47,431 nucleotides of DNA from a virus, in IMG/VR virus record IMGVR_UViG_3300007734_000705, positions 1 through 47,431 of that record. One strand, written 5' to 3'. Shown piece by piece: positions 1 through 8,731 of this stretch. The notes below the pieces were generated by a model. The model saw nothing but the letters and a program-made list of their open reading frames with translations. It was not told where the DNA came from and searched no databases. Position 1 is the first letter of the stretch, and each line of letters starts with the position of its first letter. The translations under genes were made by a program, and so were the position numbers.

Positions 1-127
1 AACCGGAAACTTTGCAGGGACCGGCTGGACATTTTATTTTGTCAACACATCAGGCGGCCAACTTCGTCTTTACAACGGCTCTGAAAGCGTCATCGCGTGG
101 GCTGCGTCAACCAACATTTGGTATCAT
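1..127. repeat. Left copy of 127-bp terminal overlap
   Basis: Bases 1-127 are identical to 47305-47431. The reading frame of the LamG-type tail gene passes through the repeat without a break, so the sequence is circular with a unit of about 47,304 bp. A length of exactly 127 equals a common assembler k-mer, so the repeat is probably an assembly overlap rather than a biological terminal repeat. Confidence 0.95.
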
Positions 128-352
128 GTTGCGCTCGTTCGCAGTAGCAGCACGATAACCTGCTACATTGGCGGGACCAGCATCGGTACATTCACAGACC
201 TCGATATGAACAACGATTCTGGCGCTCTGCGGGTTGGCGATGGCGGAGATAGCGGGAGTTCATTCAACGGCTGGATGGACGAGGTTCGCATCAGCAAGGG
301 CATCGCTCGGTGGACGGCGAACTTCACGCCACCGACGGGGCCGTACACCTAA
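1..352 (+). CDS. LamG-like tail protein, C-terminal part (gene continues from 46958)
   Basis: This is the 3' part of the gene that begins at 46958; the frame enters at base 2 and stops with TAA at 350-352. When the circle is closed the protein has 232 residues. Its second half reads like a concanavalin A-like/LamG lectin sandwich, with the segments HVALVRSSSTITCYIGG, LRVGDGG and GWMDEVRISKGIARW, the typical end of such domains. LamG domains in tail spikes bind surface sugars, so a receptor-binding role is likely (inference). The gene converges on the - strand fibre cassette, whose last stop codon is 9 bp away. No hairpin terminator is visible between them. Confidence 0.85.
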   Translation, partial: TGNFAGTGWTFYFVNTSGGQLRLYNGSESVIAWAASTNIWYHVALVRSSSTITCYIGGTSIGTFTDLDMNNDSGALRVGDGGDSGSSFNGWMDEVRISKGIARWTANFTPPTGPYT

Positions 353-360
353 AAATTTAA

Positions 361-1245
361 CTAGGCGTCCTTGCCGCGCGAGTGAATCCACCCAAGCGTC
401 GTCCACAAGAGCGTATCGGACGCCCCGCTGGCGCTGATGCGAGAGCGAACTTGCCCGCTTGTGTTGGTGCGGATGTAATCGACACCGATAGCCGGGCCTG
501 CGACGGCAGGAGCGCCGCCATTGAAAAGACTAGCGGATGGAACGGAGTCGGTTTCCGCCAAATCAGAAAACAGCACATAAAATGCGCTAGACCCGCCAGA
601 GCCACCAAATGCGACCCTCGCAAAGACTTGAATTCCGGTCGGAACCGTCAGCGTTCGCGTGACGGCGCTCGTGCCGGGGTTTGTGGCGTTGGCGCCAACT
701 TTTGTAACCAGGCTAAAGTAATCGCCAACTTGTGTGAACGGCACAATGGACGTGCTGCGAACTACCGAACCGATCGGACGATAGGCGGTGTAGCCGCCGA
801 TCTTCTGCATTTCGGCGAGGACGCTCGATTGGGTCGCGCTGTCGTGGGCCAGTACGTCGGTTTGCAATCCGCCGCCACCGACCAAAAAATAATGCCAAGA
901 CGCATCCGCCAGAGACGATGACGAACGGCATCCGCTTCGGCCGCCGCCCGAGTAGCCATCCGGGTCGTAATTCTCAGGGGCAAATGCGACGTCGAGTTGC
1001 TTGATGATCCCGACCGGAAGATCGAGGTCCATCTGGTCGCGCGTCAGTGTAGACGCAGCGCCATCGACAATCCGAACGGTGCTGCGTGCGGAACCCGCTG
1101 CGATCGCAATATCGTTCGTCGCGTCGGTAGTGTCGTTCGAGAGGGTCAGGCCATCGATCCAGCCGCGCGGCAGGTAGCCTTCCGAGCGGCGGCGCTCCCA
1201 TGCCTTGAACGGAGAGGACCCTGGAAGGGCGAACGGCCTGTTCAT
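361..1245 (-). CDS. Putative tail fibre / appendage protein, distal gene of cassette
   Basis: A protein of 294 residues rich in Thr, Ser, Gly and Ala with short beta-type segments, as is common in tail fibres. It is the last gene of a three-gene - strand cassette (1659-2279, 1246-1647, 361-1245); its ATG abuts the stop of the gene before it. I recognise no enzymatic domain. Residues around 95-120 contain a Gly/Ser-rich stretch (YSGGGRSGCRSSSS). Its place after a gene with a virion-anchoring N-terminal domain suggests an adsorption role. Confidence 0.65.
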   Translation of the reverse strand: MNRPFALPGSSPFKAWERRRSEGYLPRGWIDGLTLSNDTTDATNDIAIAAGSARSTVRIVDGAASTLTRDQMDLDLPVGIIKQLDVAFAPENYDPDGYSGGGRSGCRSSSSLADASWHYFLVGGGGLQTDVLAHDSATQSSVLAEMQKIGGYTAYRPIGSVVRSTSIVPFTQVGDYFSLVTKVGANATNPGTSAVTRTLTVPTGIQVFARVAFGGSGGSSAFYVLFSDLAETDSVPSASLFNGGAPAVAGPAIGVDYIRTNTSGQVRSRISASGASDTLLWTTLGWIHSRGKDA

Positions 1246-1647
1246 TTAGGCGTCCCAGCCTTCGGCATGCACGTTGAACGTCTCGGCGTTGTGAGTAGAC
1301 GCGCGCAGCGACCATCCGGCCGGCAGATGGCAAGCGTTCGACGGCAGCGAGCAGTCGATGCGCCGCGAGAACACCGCGACTGTGGTCGATGGCGTGATCG
1401 CCCCGACAAGGATTTCCTTCCAGAGAAACGCCGTCGAGCCGTTGTGCTTGTAGAGCCGCACCACGCCGGCGGTCGTCGTTCCGGTGGCGGTGATCTGGAT
1501 GTTGTCCAGCGACGATCCGTCCGTGGCATCAGCGGTGAACACGGTGCCGATGGTGCCGGTGCCGTCGCGGTTTGTGTTCGCGGTCGAGATCGCTACGGCG
1601 GAATGGCGGAGCGCCTGGGCGAAGATCGGAGTTGCGGTGACGGCCAT
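1246..1647 (-). CDS. Putative tail appendage protein
   Basis: A protein of 133 residues in the middle of the - strand fibre cassette. The N-terminus (MAVTATPIFAQALRHSAVAI) and the run of Thr/Gly-rich strands resemble small phage structural proteins found beside tail fibres. No catalytic motif is visible. It is 11 bp downstream of the anchor-domain gene and directly upstream of the larger fibre gene, so all three are probably made from the single promoter at 2286-2321. Confidence 0.6.
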   Translation of the reverse strand: MAVTATPIFAQALRHSAVAISTANTNRDGTGTIGTVFTADATDGSSLDNIQITATGTTTAGVVRLYKHNGSTAFLWKEILVGAITPSTTVAVFSRRIDCSLPSNACHLPAGWSLRASTHNAETFNVHAEGWDA

Positions 1648-1658
1648 AGGTCAAATCC

Positions 1659-2279
1659 TCAGCGGCAGAACTGCCAGTTAGAAATCCCGGTGTAGGCGGA
1701 CTGATCGGCGATCCCGAGCGTCGCGCGCGCCGCGGCCGCGGTGGTGTCGTCGAGCAAGGTCAGCATGAAGGCGGACGCCGCGACGGACGTGCTGACCGAT
1801 GAAACGAGGGTCGGCTGGCCATCGGCGTCGAAGAACAGGTATTTGCTGGCGCGGGAAGCGGCGACCGGAAGCTCGTCGAGGTCGTCGGCGTCGCTTGCGG
1901 GCTGCCGGAGCGAGCGCGGCAGGTCCGCCACGGCCTGCTGCAACATCATCGTGAACAGGCTGAATTGCAGGTTGATCGCTGGGATGTCGAGGTCGCCGTG
2001 CGTCGGAATATGGATCGAAAGTTCGTAGGTCAGCACCCGGGCGATGACGACGGAATCGCCTGCCGTGGCGCCGGTGACGAGCGTGACGGTGCCGCCGTCC
2101 TCATCCTCCTCGCCGCTGGTGGTGTAGTGCGTGGAGAGGGTTTTCAGGACGTCGTTGACGTAGACCTCAAGGTGGGTCTCGTCCAGGAACGCGAAAGGGA
2201 CGGCGAAAACCGTCTGGCCGTTGGTCGCCGTGTAGGCGATCCGGGGGGTGGTGTCCGAAACGTCCAGCCAGTCGGTCAT
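1659..2279 (-). CDS. Tail fibre protein with T7 gp17-type virion-anchor domain
   Basis: 206 residues. The N-terminal part (TDTTPRIAYTATNGQTVFAV is typical in style; here the tract covers residues 5-25, followed by FLDETHLEVYVNDVL and later LSIHIPTHGDL) matches the domain that fixes T7-like fibres to the tail. Towards the C-terminus LLDDTTAAAARATLG is a linker motif frequent in phage fibres and recurs in variant form in the gene at 45934. At 206 residues the protein carries only the anchor, so receptor specificity probably lies in the downstream genes. I chose the ATG at 2279 because it lies exactly 42 bases from a TGTGCGTTG box; it has no Shine-Dalgarno sequence. Confidence 0.8.
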   Translation of the reverse strand: MTDWLDVSDTTPRIAYTATNGQTVFAVPFAFLDETHLEVYVNDVLKTLSTHYTTSGEEDEDGGTVTLVTGATAGDSVVIARVLTYELSIHIPTHGDLDIPAINLQFSLFTMMLQQAVADLPRSLRQPASDADDLDELPVAASRASKYLFFDADGQPTLVSSVSTSVAASAFMLTLLDDTTAAAARATLGIADQSAYTGISNWQFCR

Positions 2280-2285
2280 GGGCGG

Positions 2286-2321
2286 ACGATGCCGCCGGGG
2301 AGGGGGGCAGCCCAACGCACA
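2286..2321 (-). promoter_or_regulatory. Late promoter a (fibre cassette)
   Basis: On the - strand TGTGCGTTG (2321-2313) is followed after 21 bases by CATCGT (2291-2286) and, 6 bases further, by the ATG at 2279. It diverges from promoter b; the two 9-mers form the arms of a 23-bp palindrome with a 5-base centre. Predicted transcription start is at the ATG itself. Confidence 0.75.
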
Positions 2322-2326
2322 CGGTC

Positions 2327-2362
2327 TGTGCGTTGGGGCAGGGGCGGCATGGCTCGCAATCT
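2327..2362 (+). promoter_or_regulatory. Late promoter b (tail tube operon)
   Basis: TGTGCGTTG (2327-2335), 21 bases, CAATCT (2357-2362), then 9 bases to the ATG at 2372. This copy has the longest distance to its start codon (45 bases), so its message would have about a 3-base leader. Confidence 0.75.
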
Positions 2363-2371
2363 GCCCGGGCC

Positions 2372-2992
2372 ATGACCGATTTCAGCGTCATCAATGCGGC
2401 CTTGACCCGGATCGGTGAGCCGCCGATCACGTCGCTGACCGGCGGCTCAGTCGCGGCAAAAATAGCCAGCGAAAACTATGAGTTGACGGTCGAGGCGCAC
2501 CTTTCGGTCTACCCGTGGAAACGGGCGTCCAAAACGGAGCAATTGAACCGGCTCGACCCGGACGAGGTGGGCGAGCCGCCTGAGCCGTGGACCGCTGCCT
2601 ACCAGCTTCCGTCCGACCTGACCGAAATCCGCACCGTGAAGGTAGATGGCTACGCCATCCCCTACGAAATACACGGGGACAAGGTGCTGTGCGATGCGGC
2701 CGAGGGCGACGAGGTGATCCTGCACTACGTCTGGCGGGCTGCCGAGGCGGACTGGCCGGCGTGGTTCAAGGAGGGCATGGTCCGAACCATGGAGGGCGTT
2801 TTCCTCCGTGGCATCGGCGAGCGCTACCGCGAGGCACAGGTGCGCGACGAGGCGGCCGCCGATTGGTGGCGGATCGCCAAGAACCGCGACGCTCAAGCGC
2901 AGCCCTCGCGCGCGCCGCAGCGCTCATCGACCCTGGCCGCGCGCACCGGCGGCGTGTCCACAACGCCGCGTATGCCGATCGACGCGAGGTAG
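2372..2992 (+). CDS. Tail tubular protein A (T7 gp11-like)
   Basis: 206 residues. The opening (FSVINAALTRIGEPPITSL, then AAKIASENYELTVEAHLSVYPW) is the standard signature of the gatekeeper protein that joins the connector to the nozzle in T7-like tails. The C-terminal part has the usual WFKEGMVRTMEG... and WWRIAKNRDAQ segments followed by a basic tail. The gene directly precedes the nozzle gene, as in T7 relatives. The ATG at 2372 has no Shine-Dalgarno sequence and is reached from promoter b. Confidence 0.9.
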   Translation: MTDFSVINAALTRIGEPPITSLTGGSVAAKIASENYELTVEAHLSVYPWKRASKTEQLNRLDPDEVGEPPEPWTAAYQLPSDLTEIRTVKVDGYAIPYEIHGDKVLCDAAEGDEVILHYVWRAAEADWPAWFKEGMVRTMEGVFLRGIGERYREAQVRDEAAADWWRIAKNRDAQAQPSRAPQRSSTLAARTGGVSTTPRMPIDAR

Positions 2993-2994
2993 CC

Positions 2995-5136
2995 ATGCCT
3001 CGCAAAAAGACGCTGCAATCGAATTTCTCGGCAGGCGAGCTGGCCCCGGACCTTGGGATGCGCCAGGACACCGAGCAATACCAGAACGGCGCCCGCTCGC
3101 TGCTCAACCGCCGCTGCTTGATCGGCGGCGGCACGAAGCGCCGCCCCGGCACTTGGCGCGATGTCGATCTGCCCGGGCCGTCTCGCCTTACGGAATGGGT
3201 GGTCAGCCGCGCCGTCACCTACATCACTGCCGTCGGCGATGGCCACTTTCATGCCTATGCGCGCGCTGCCGCCACCGGCGAACTGACGACGGCCGGTTCG
3301 CTGTCGTCCTGCCCGTGGACCGACGACATCTGGTCGGAAATGAACATGGTGCAGAGCGGCGACACCATGTTCCTGACCCACGTCGATATGTGGCCGCAGG
3401 TGCTGACCCGGCTCACTGCTTCGACCTGGGCCGTGGCCGATTTTGCCTTCGCCACCGGGCCGTCTGGGCGGAAGGAGCAGCCTTATCTCAAGTTTGCCGA
3501 TCCGAGCATGACGCTGACGTGCTCGGACGTGTCGGGCTCGATCACGCTGACTGTCTCGGGGTCGGTGGCGTATTTCGTCGCCGCGCACGTCGGCACGTAC
3601 ATCCGCTACCACAAGAAGGCGTGCCTCATCACAGCAGTGGCTGGCGATGGGCTGTCCTGCACGGCAACGGTCATCGAGATTTTGCCGGAAACCTACAGCC
3701 TGACGGTCGGTTCCTCGACGAACTTCTCGGTCGGCGAGGTGGTTGAAGGCAGCCAGACCGGCGCCAAGGGCATCATCACGGCCAAGGCCGATGGCACGCA
3801 CGTCACCGTCGTGCTGACCGAGACGCTGATCGCGTTCACGACGTCGGACACGCTGGTCGGGCCGCAGACGTCGAGTGCGGTGTCGGGCGTTTCTACCACC
3901 ACGAACGGCGCCGTCACCGATTGGGACGAGCAGATGTTTTCCGACGTGTACGGCTATCCGGCCTGCGTCGAACTGCACCGCAACCGCCTGCTGTTCGGCG
4001 GCCATGCGACCGCATCGAGCTACCTGATCGGCTCTGCGCTGAACAATCTCTACGACTTCAATGTCGATGACGGCAGCGACGGCGACGCGATCCTGGAATC
4101 CATTGGCGACGAAGCGGCGAGCCGCATCGTGCAACTTCATAGCGCCGAGCAGTTGATCGTGCTGACCGACAACGGGCCGTACTACGTGCCGGAAAGCGCC
4201 ACCACGCCATTCCGTCCGTCCTCTATCGCGTTCTATCCGTTCGGCTCGCCCTGGCCGATTGCCGAGAGCGTGCGGCCGGCGGCGTTCGACAACGGCGTGC
4301 TGCTGCTGTCCGGCTCCACGGTCATCAAGGCGCGGCCGACCGGCAACCAGGCGCAGCAATGGGACGCCGACGAGGTGTCGCTGCTGGCGCACCACATGCT
4401 GTCCGGCATGACCGATCTCGCCGTGACGTCGAACTTCGCCGGCGGGCCGGAACGCTACGCCGTGTTCCGCAACGACGACGGCACGATGGCGGTGATGCAG
4501 CTCGTCGAGAGCCAGAAAATCCGCAACTTCACGCCTTGGACGACGGACGGAACGATCCAGTCGGTCGCTGCCATCGAGGGCCACCTGTACGCTGCGGTGA
4601 CCCGCGCCATTGCCGGAAATACCCTCTACCTGCTGGAGCGCTTCGACCAGGACATCACGCTCGACGCATCGACCGAATACGCCACCGAGGCTGCAATGAC
4701 CGACGTTTCGACAGGCGTCGTTTCCGTCTACGGCGGGACGGCTGTCAACGTCGTCGCTGATACAAGCCACCTCGGCACCTATCCGCCGTCGCTGACCACG
4801 CTGCCCGATGGGCCGTTCGTCGTCGGGCTTTACTACGATAGCGAGTTGGAGCTTTTGCCGCCGGTGATCGACGGGCCGGAAGGCCCCGCGGCGGGCGACC
4901 TGATGCGGATCGTCGAGGCTTTCGCCTATGTGCAGGCGTCGCAGCGCTTTGCCGCTGACGGTTACACCCTGTCGGCCTATCAGGTCACCGACGCGGTGGA
5001 TGAGCCGCCGCCCGACAAGGAAGGGCCGCAGCGGTTCACGTTCCTCGGTTGGGAGCGCGAGCCGACCATCCTGTTCAACCAACCCGATCCGCTGCCGCTG
5101 GACATCCTGGCGGTGCGGACAACCGTGGCATTCTGA
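2995..5136 (+). CDS. Tail tubular protein B, nozzle (T7 gp12-like)
   Basis: 713 residues, close to the usual size of podoviral nozzle proteins. The start MPRKKTLQSNFSAGELAPDL and the GGGTKRRPGTW segment are family hallmarks. The middle contains VYGYPACVELHRNRLLFGG, the characteristic beta-propeller strand of this family. A good GAGG ribosome site lies 6 bases before the ATG. It forms the distal tail tube that docks to the cell surface and bears the fibres. The last 150 residues contain the FAYVQASQRFAADGYTLSAY region before a short C-terminus. Confidence 0.92.
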   Translation: MPRKKTLQSNFSAGELAPDLGMRQDTEQYQNGARSLLNRRCLIGGGTKRRPGTWRDVDLPGPSRLTEWVVSRAVTYITAVGDGHFHAYARAAATGELTTAGSLSSCPWTDDIWSEMNMVQSGDTMFLTHVDMWPQVLTRLTASTWAVADFAFATGPSGRKEQPYLKFADPSMTLTCSDVSGSITLTVSGSVAYFVAAHVGTYIRYHKKACLITAVAGDGLSCTATVIEILPETYSLTVGSSTNFSVGEVVEGSQTGAKGIITAKADGTHVTVVLTETLIAFTTSDTLVGPQTSSAVSGVSTTTNGAVTDWDEQMFSDVYGYPACVELHRNRLLFGGHATASSYLIGSALNNLYDFNVDDGSDGDAILESIGDEAASRIVQLHSAEQLIVLTDNGPYYVPESATTPFRPSSIAFYPFGSPWPIAESVRPAAFDNGVLLLSGSTVIKARPTGNQAQQWDADEVSLLAHHMLSGMTDLAVTSNFAGGPERYAVFRNDDGTMAVMQLVESQKIRNFTPWTTDGTIQSVAAIEGHLYAAVTRAIAGNTLYLLERFDQDITLDASTEYATEAAMTDVSTGVVSVYGGTAVNVVADTSHLGTYPPSLTTLPDGPFVVGLYYDSELELLPPVIDGPEGPAAGDLMRIVEAFAYVQASQRFAADGYTLSAYQVTDAVDEPPPDKEGPQRFTFLGWEREPTILFNQPDPLPLDILAVRTTVAF

Positions 5137-5138
5137 CA

Positions 5139-5663
5139 ATGTCGGACCTCGGACCACTCATCATCCCCAGTCTTGTCGGCTCGACCGCGCTCACCGCGAC
5201 CAGTCAAGTCATGGCGGGGAACGAGCGCTCGCGCGCCGCAGCGTTCGAGTCCGAGCAGTTGAAGGGCCAGCAGACGCAATTGGAGGTGCAGGCCGAGAAC
5301 ACCCGCATCGCCGCCGACCAAGCCGAAACCGCCCGGCGCGAGGGGCTGGTGGCGAACATGGAACACATCCAATCGATCCGCGCCGGCCGCGGCGTGGGCG
5401 AAGCGTCGCCGACCGGCTTGGCGATCCTCGACTCTCTGGTCGGAAACACGGAGCGCGACATCGGCACCGAGCGTTACAACTATCAGACCAAGGCTGACGG
5501 GTACCGCATGTCCGCCGACAACGCCGCACTGGCGTCCACCATGTCGGCACGCAAGGCCAAGACGTCGCTCATTGCGGGCTATCTGGATGCCGGCAGCACG
5601 GTCGCGGGCGCGGGCTTCAAATACGCCTCGTACAAAGCGGGCGGCGGCAGGGAGCGCTCCTGA
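5139..5663 (+). CDS. Internal virion (ejection) protein, gp14-like
   Basis: 174 residues. A hydrophobic, Ala-rich N-terminus (LIIPSLVGSTALTATSQVMA) is followed by a long helical region rich in Gln, Glu and Ala, and a second small apolar segment near the C-terminus (AGYLDAGSTVAGAGFKYASY). This matches the small core proteins that T7-like phages eject into the envelope as a channel component. The ATG overlaps neither neighbour but lies 2 bases after the nozzle stop; its own stop overlaps the next ATG, so the genes are translationally coupled. Confidence 0.8.
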   Translation: MSDLGPLIIPSLVGSTALTATSQVMAGNERSRAAAFESEQLKGQQTQLEVQAENTRIAADQAETARREGLVANMEHIQSIRAGRGVGEASPTGLAILDSLVGNTERDIGTERYNYQTKADGYRMSADNAALASTMSARKAKTSLIAGYLDAGSTVAGAGFKYASYKAGGGRERS

Positions 5664-8600
5664 TGGCTGTCGAAGGAACCGGACTTCCAACAATCCCGAC
5701 ACCGGATCGCGTGCTGGCGCAGCCCGGGCCGGTCACGCAGCCGATCAATGCCGACGCCTATTCCAACGCGCAGTCGTGGCAGCTAATCGCGCAGGCCGGC
5801 GCGCGCCTAGGCGACGCGGCCGGCGACTACGCCAAGGTGCAAATCCATCAGGCCAAGGTCGGCTATCTCGCCGAGCAGGACGTGGAAATCGCGCGCAAAC
5901 GCGCCGACTTGCGCGACCAATTCGACAACGATCCGCAGGGCTTCGACGCGCACTGGACGGCATACAAGGACGGAAAGATCGGCGCGGCCGAGCCGTGGGC
6001 GATCCCGCATCTGACGCGCCAGCTCGGGGCCGAGGGCAATTCCGCCTATTCATCGCTGCTGGCTGAGCGGCGCGCGACCGATCGCCGTCTTGACGGCCAG
6101 CGCGTCGAATCCCTGGCGAGCTTGACCGGCAACGACGTCGTGGGCGCCGCGATGGCCGGTACGCTGGCGGCGCCTGACGGGCAGGTCAAGATCGGGAAAT
6201 ACCGCGCCGTGCTCGACAGCGCCGTCACCTCCGGCCTGATGCCGCAGGAGAAGGCCGATTTCCTGTTCGACGACACCATGTCGAAGGCGCAAGGCGAAAT
6301 CGCCGCGCGCGACGGTGTGCAGGTCTACCGCGAAAAGGGTTTCGACGCCGCGGTCGAGCATTTGAAAAAAGGCATTCTCGAAAACGACAGCCTGAGCCTC
6401 AAGGGCGAGAGCCGCTACAAGGCGTTCAACCGCGGCCTACAAGCAATCCGCCTCGAAAAGCAGATCGATACCCAGGACCGAGCGTCGATTGTCCAGGAGA
6501 GCAAGGATTTCATCGCCCGCATCAAGTCCGGCCAGGACTATTCGGAGGGCGAACTGCGCGACATGAATGCCGCGCTTGGCCGTGTCGGAGCGACTTCGCA
6601 GCAAAGCCAACTGGTGATCGAGCATGGTGTCCGGCAGGCGACGCTCGGGCAGGATTTGCACGGCCTCGCCGTCACCACCGCCAGCTATCGGGCCGGCACG
6701 GCGGCGATGCGCGGCACGCCGACGCAGGCGAGCGCGGTCGTACAAGCCGCCACGAACCTCGGCGTTGCGCCACGCGATCTCGCGGCCGCGATTTCCTATG
6801 AGACGGGCGGCACGTTCGACCCGAACAAGGTCGGCGGCAAGGGCAACAATTACGTCGGGCTGATCCAGTTCGGCCCGGAGGAACGCCAGAAATACGGCAT
6901 CCGGCCGGGCATGACCGTGGAGCAGCAGATGCCGGCGGTCGAGGCGTTCCTGCGCGACCGCGGCGTGAAGCCTGGAATGGGCATTTCGGAGATTTACCGC
7001 ACCATCAATGGCGGCAATCCGAACGCCAACCTCAATGCGTCCGACGGCAACGGCACCATCGCGCAGCACATCCAGCGCATCCAGGCTGGCCACTACGGCG
7101 CCGCGGACAAGTTCCTCGGGTCCCAGAGCGTCGATGCCTCCGATCAGGCCGGCCGCATTACGCAGCGCGTGCAGCAGGTCTACGTCTCGCAGGCGCGGCA
7201 AACCTGGTCGTCCGAGGTCGAGCCGGCCATCAACGCCGGCAAGCCCGTCGAGGATCAGGTCATCAGCGACATGCACCAGGCCGCGCTGCTGAGCGGCGAC
7301 GCGGCATGGATCAAAAAGACCGACGAACTGGTGGTCGCGCGCAAACTCGGCACGGCGATCACGGGGCTGCCGGTGGCCCAGGGGCAGGCGGCCGTCGATG
7401 AGGTCCGTCAGAAATTCAGCGACCGCGTGGCCAAGTCGGTGCAAAGCCAGTTCGACCGCAAGACCAAGATGGCCGCGGACGATCCGGTCGGGTTGTCGAT
7501 CGAGAATGGGCTAGTGCCGCCCGCGCCGCTTGACTTCTCGTCCCCGCAGGCCACGGCCGCCGCGGTCAACCAGCGGGTGACCATCGCGCGCGGGGTCGCC
7601 GCGGATCAGGGTGTCCAGCCCGGAAATCCCTTCCGGCCCGCCGAGACGTCGGCGCTGGCTGGAGCAATCGCCGGTCCTGAGCCAAAGGCCGCCGCGGCGG
7701 CAATGGACGCGCTGGCGGGACTCCCTGACGATTTCCTGACCCCGGCACTGGGCAATGCGGAGATCAAGGCGGCGGTGGCCGGCGCCGCGCGCTCCACGGA
7801 CCCGGCGCGGTTCAATACGGCAATGCAGTTCATGGACCGGCTGTGGACCCGCTCGCCTGAGACGGCCAAGGCGCTGTTCGGCGAGGATCAGGTTCACGCG
7901 CTCATGACGTGGCAGACGAACCTCCGGTACATGAGCCCGGACCAGCAGGCCAAGGAGCGCGAGCGGGCGGCCATCGACCCGCAGGTTCGCGATCGCATGA
8001 AGAAGAACGAGGGCGAGGGGCGCGAACTCGCCAACAAATACTCGTTCGATGACGTGGCCAAGCAGTTCGATACGTCGTGGTGGGTGACGCCGGGGCCGAT
8101 TGCCCGCGCCACCGGTTCGCAGCCGCTGCCGCCGACCGACGCCATGACCCGCGACGCCATGATGGGCGACTGGGCGAACCTCTACGCCCGCCGGTACGCC
8201 GAGACCTTGGACAAGGACAAGGCCGCCGAGCAGGCCACGGCGCTGATGAAAACGAAATGGACGGTTTCGCCCACAAATGGCGGCCGTTTGATGCTGAACG
8301 CGCCTGAAACGATCCGTGATCGCAGCGGAAATGCCGTCTATCCGGCGGTCAACGGCTCCTATGACTGGATGACCAAGCAGATCGAGGGGGCGTTGCGCGC
8401 GTCGCGGCCCGAGGGCACGACCGTCACCGTCGGCGAGGATGGCGTCACCATCGCCCCGACGCAGGCGCCGGTGCCCGCCTACACGCTGGTGAGCGACCGC
8501 CGCACCCAGACCGAGGCGCAGGCCGGCCAGCCCGCTTCCTACGTGGTCGTGATCCGCGATCCGGCCACCGACCGCGACGTCGTGCTGCCGCATCGCTTCC

Positions 8601-8731
8601 AGTTCGACCCGTCCGAATATCAGGCAGCCTCCCGGGTCGATTTCGCAGCGCAACGCCAGCGCGGGCTCGATGCCGAGAAGCGCGCGATGGCGCCGGCCCC
8701 GTGGCGCATGGGCGGCGGGGATTATTTCTAA
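5663..8731 (+). CDS. Internal virion protein with lytic transglycosylase domain
   Basis: 1022 residues. Around residues 365-490 there is a lysozyme-like fold: LAAAISYETGG gives the likely catalytic Glu near residue 380, followed by YVGLIQFGPEE, the typical second motif of soluble lytic transglycosylases. In T7 this activity is in gp16 and opens peptidoglycan during DNA entry. The remainder is helical and Ala/Lys-rich, as expected for an ejection protein. Its TAA stop overlaps the ATG of the next gene (TAATG). Confidence 0.85.
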   Translation: MAVEGTGLPTIPTPDRVLAQPGPVTQPINADAYSNAQSWQLIAQAGARLGDAAGDYAKVQIHQAKVGYLAEQDVEIARKRADLRDQFDNDPQGFDAHWTAYKDGKIGAAEPWAIPHLTRQLGAEGNSAYSSLLAERRATDRRLDGQRVESLASLTGNDVVGAAMAGTLAAPDGQVKIGKYRAVLDSAVTSGLMPQEKADFLFDDTMSKAQGEIAARDGVQVYREKGFDAAVEHLKKGILENDSLSLKGESRYKAFNRGLQAIRLEKQIDTQDRASIVQESKDFIARIKSGQDYSEGELRDMNAALGRVGATSQQSQLVIEHGVRQATLGQDLHGLAVTTASYRAGTAAMRGTPTQASAVVQAATNLGVAPRDLAAAISYETGGTFDPNKVGGKGNNYVGLIQFGPEERQKYGIRPGMTVEQQMPAVEAFLRDRGVKPGMGISEIYRTINGGNPNANLNASDGNGTIAQHIQRIQAGHYGAADKFLGSQSVDASDQAGRITQRVQQVYVSQARQTWSSEVEPAINAGKPVEDQVISDMHQAALLSGDAAWIKKTDELVVARKLGTAITGLPVAQGQAAVDEVRQKFSDRVAKSVQSQFDRKTKMAADDPVGLSIENGLVPPAPLDFSSPQATAAAVNQRVTIARGVAADQGVQPGNPFRPAETSALAGAIAGPEPKAAAAAMDALAGLPDDFLTPALGNAEIKAAVAGAARSTDPARFNTAMQFMDRLWTRSPETAKALFGEDQVHALMTWQTNLRYMSPDQQAKERERAAIDPQVRDRMKKNEGEGRELANKYSFDDVAKQFDTSWWVTPGPIARATGSQPLPPTDAMTRDAMMGDWANLYARRYAETLDKDKAAEQATALMKTKWTVSPTNGGRLMLNAPETIRDRSGNAVYPAVNGSYDWMTKQIEGALRASRPEGTTVTVGEDGVTIAPTQAPVPAYTLVSDRRTQTEAQAGQPASYVVVIRDPATDRDVVLPHRFQFDPSEYQAASRVDFAAQRQRGLDAEKRAMAPAPWRMGGGDYF

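Noticed and set aside
1-127. Terminal repeat as a biological direct terminal repeat like that of T7
   Set aside because: Its length equals a common assembler k-mer and it cuts through a tail gene; an assembly overlap explains it better.
2893-5157. 754-residue ORF on the - strand opposite the nozzle gene
   Set aside because: Arg/His-rich shadow of a well-recognised + strand gene; no ribosome site or family.
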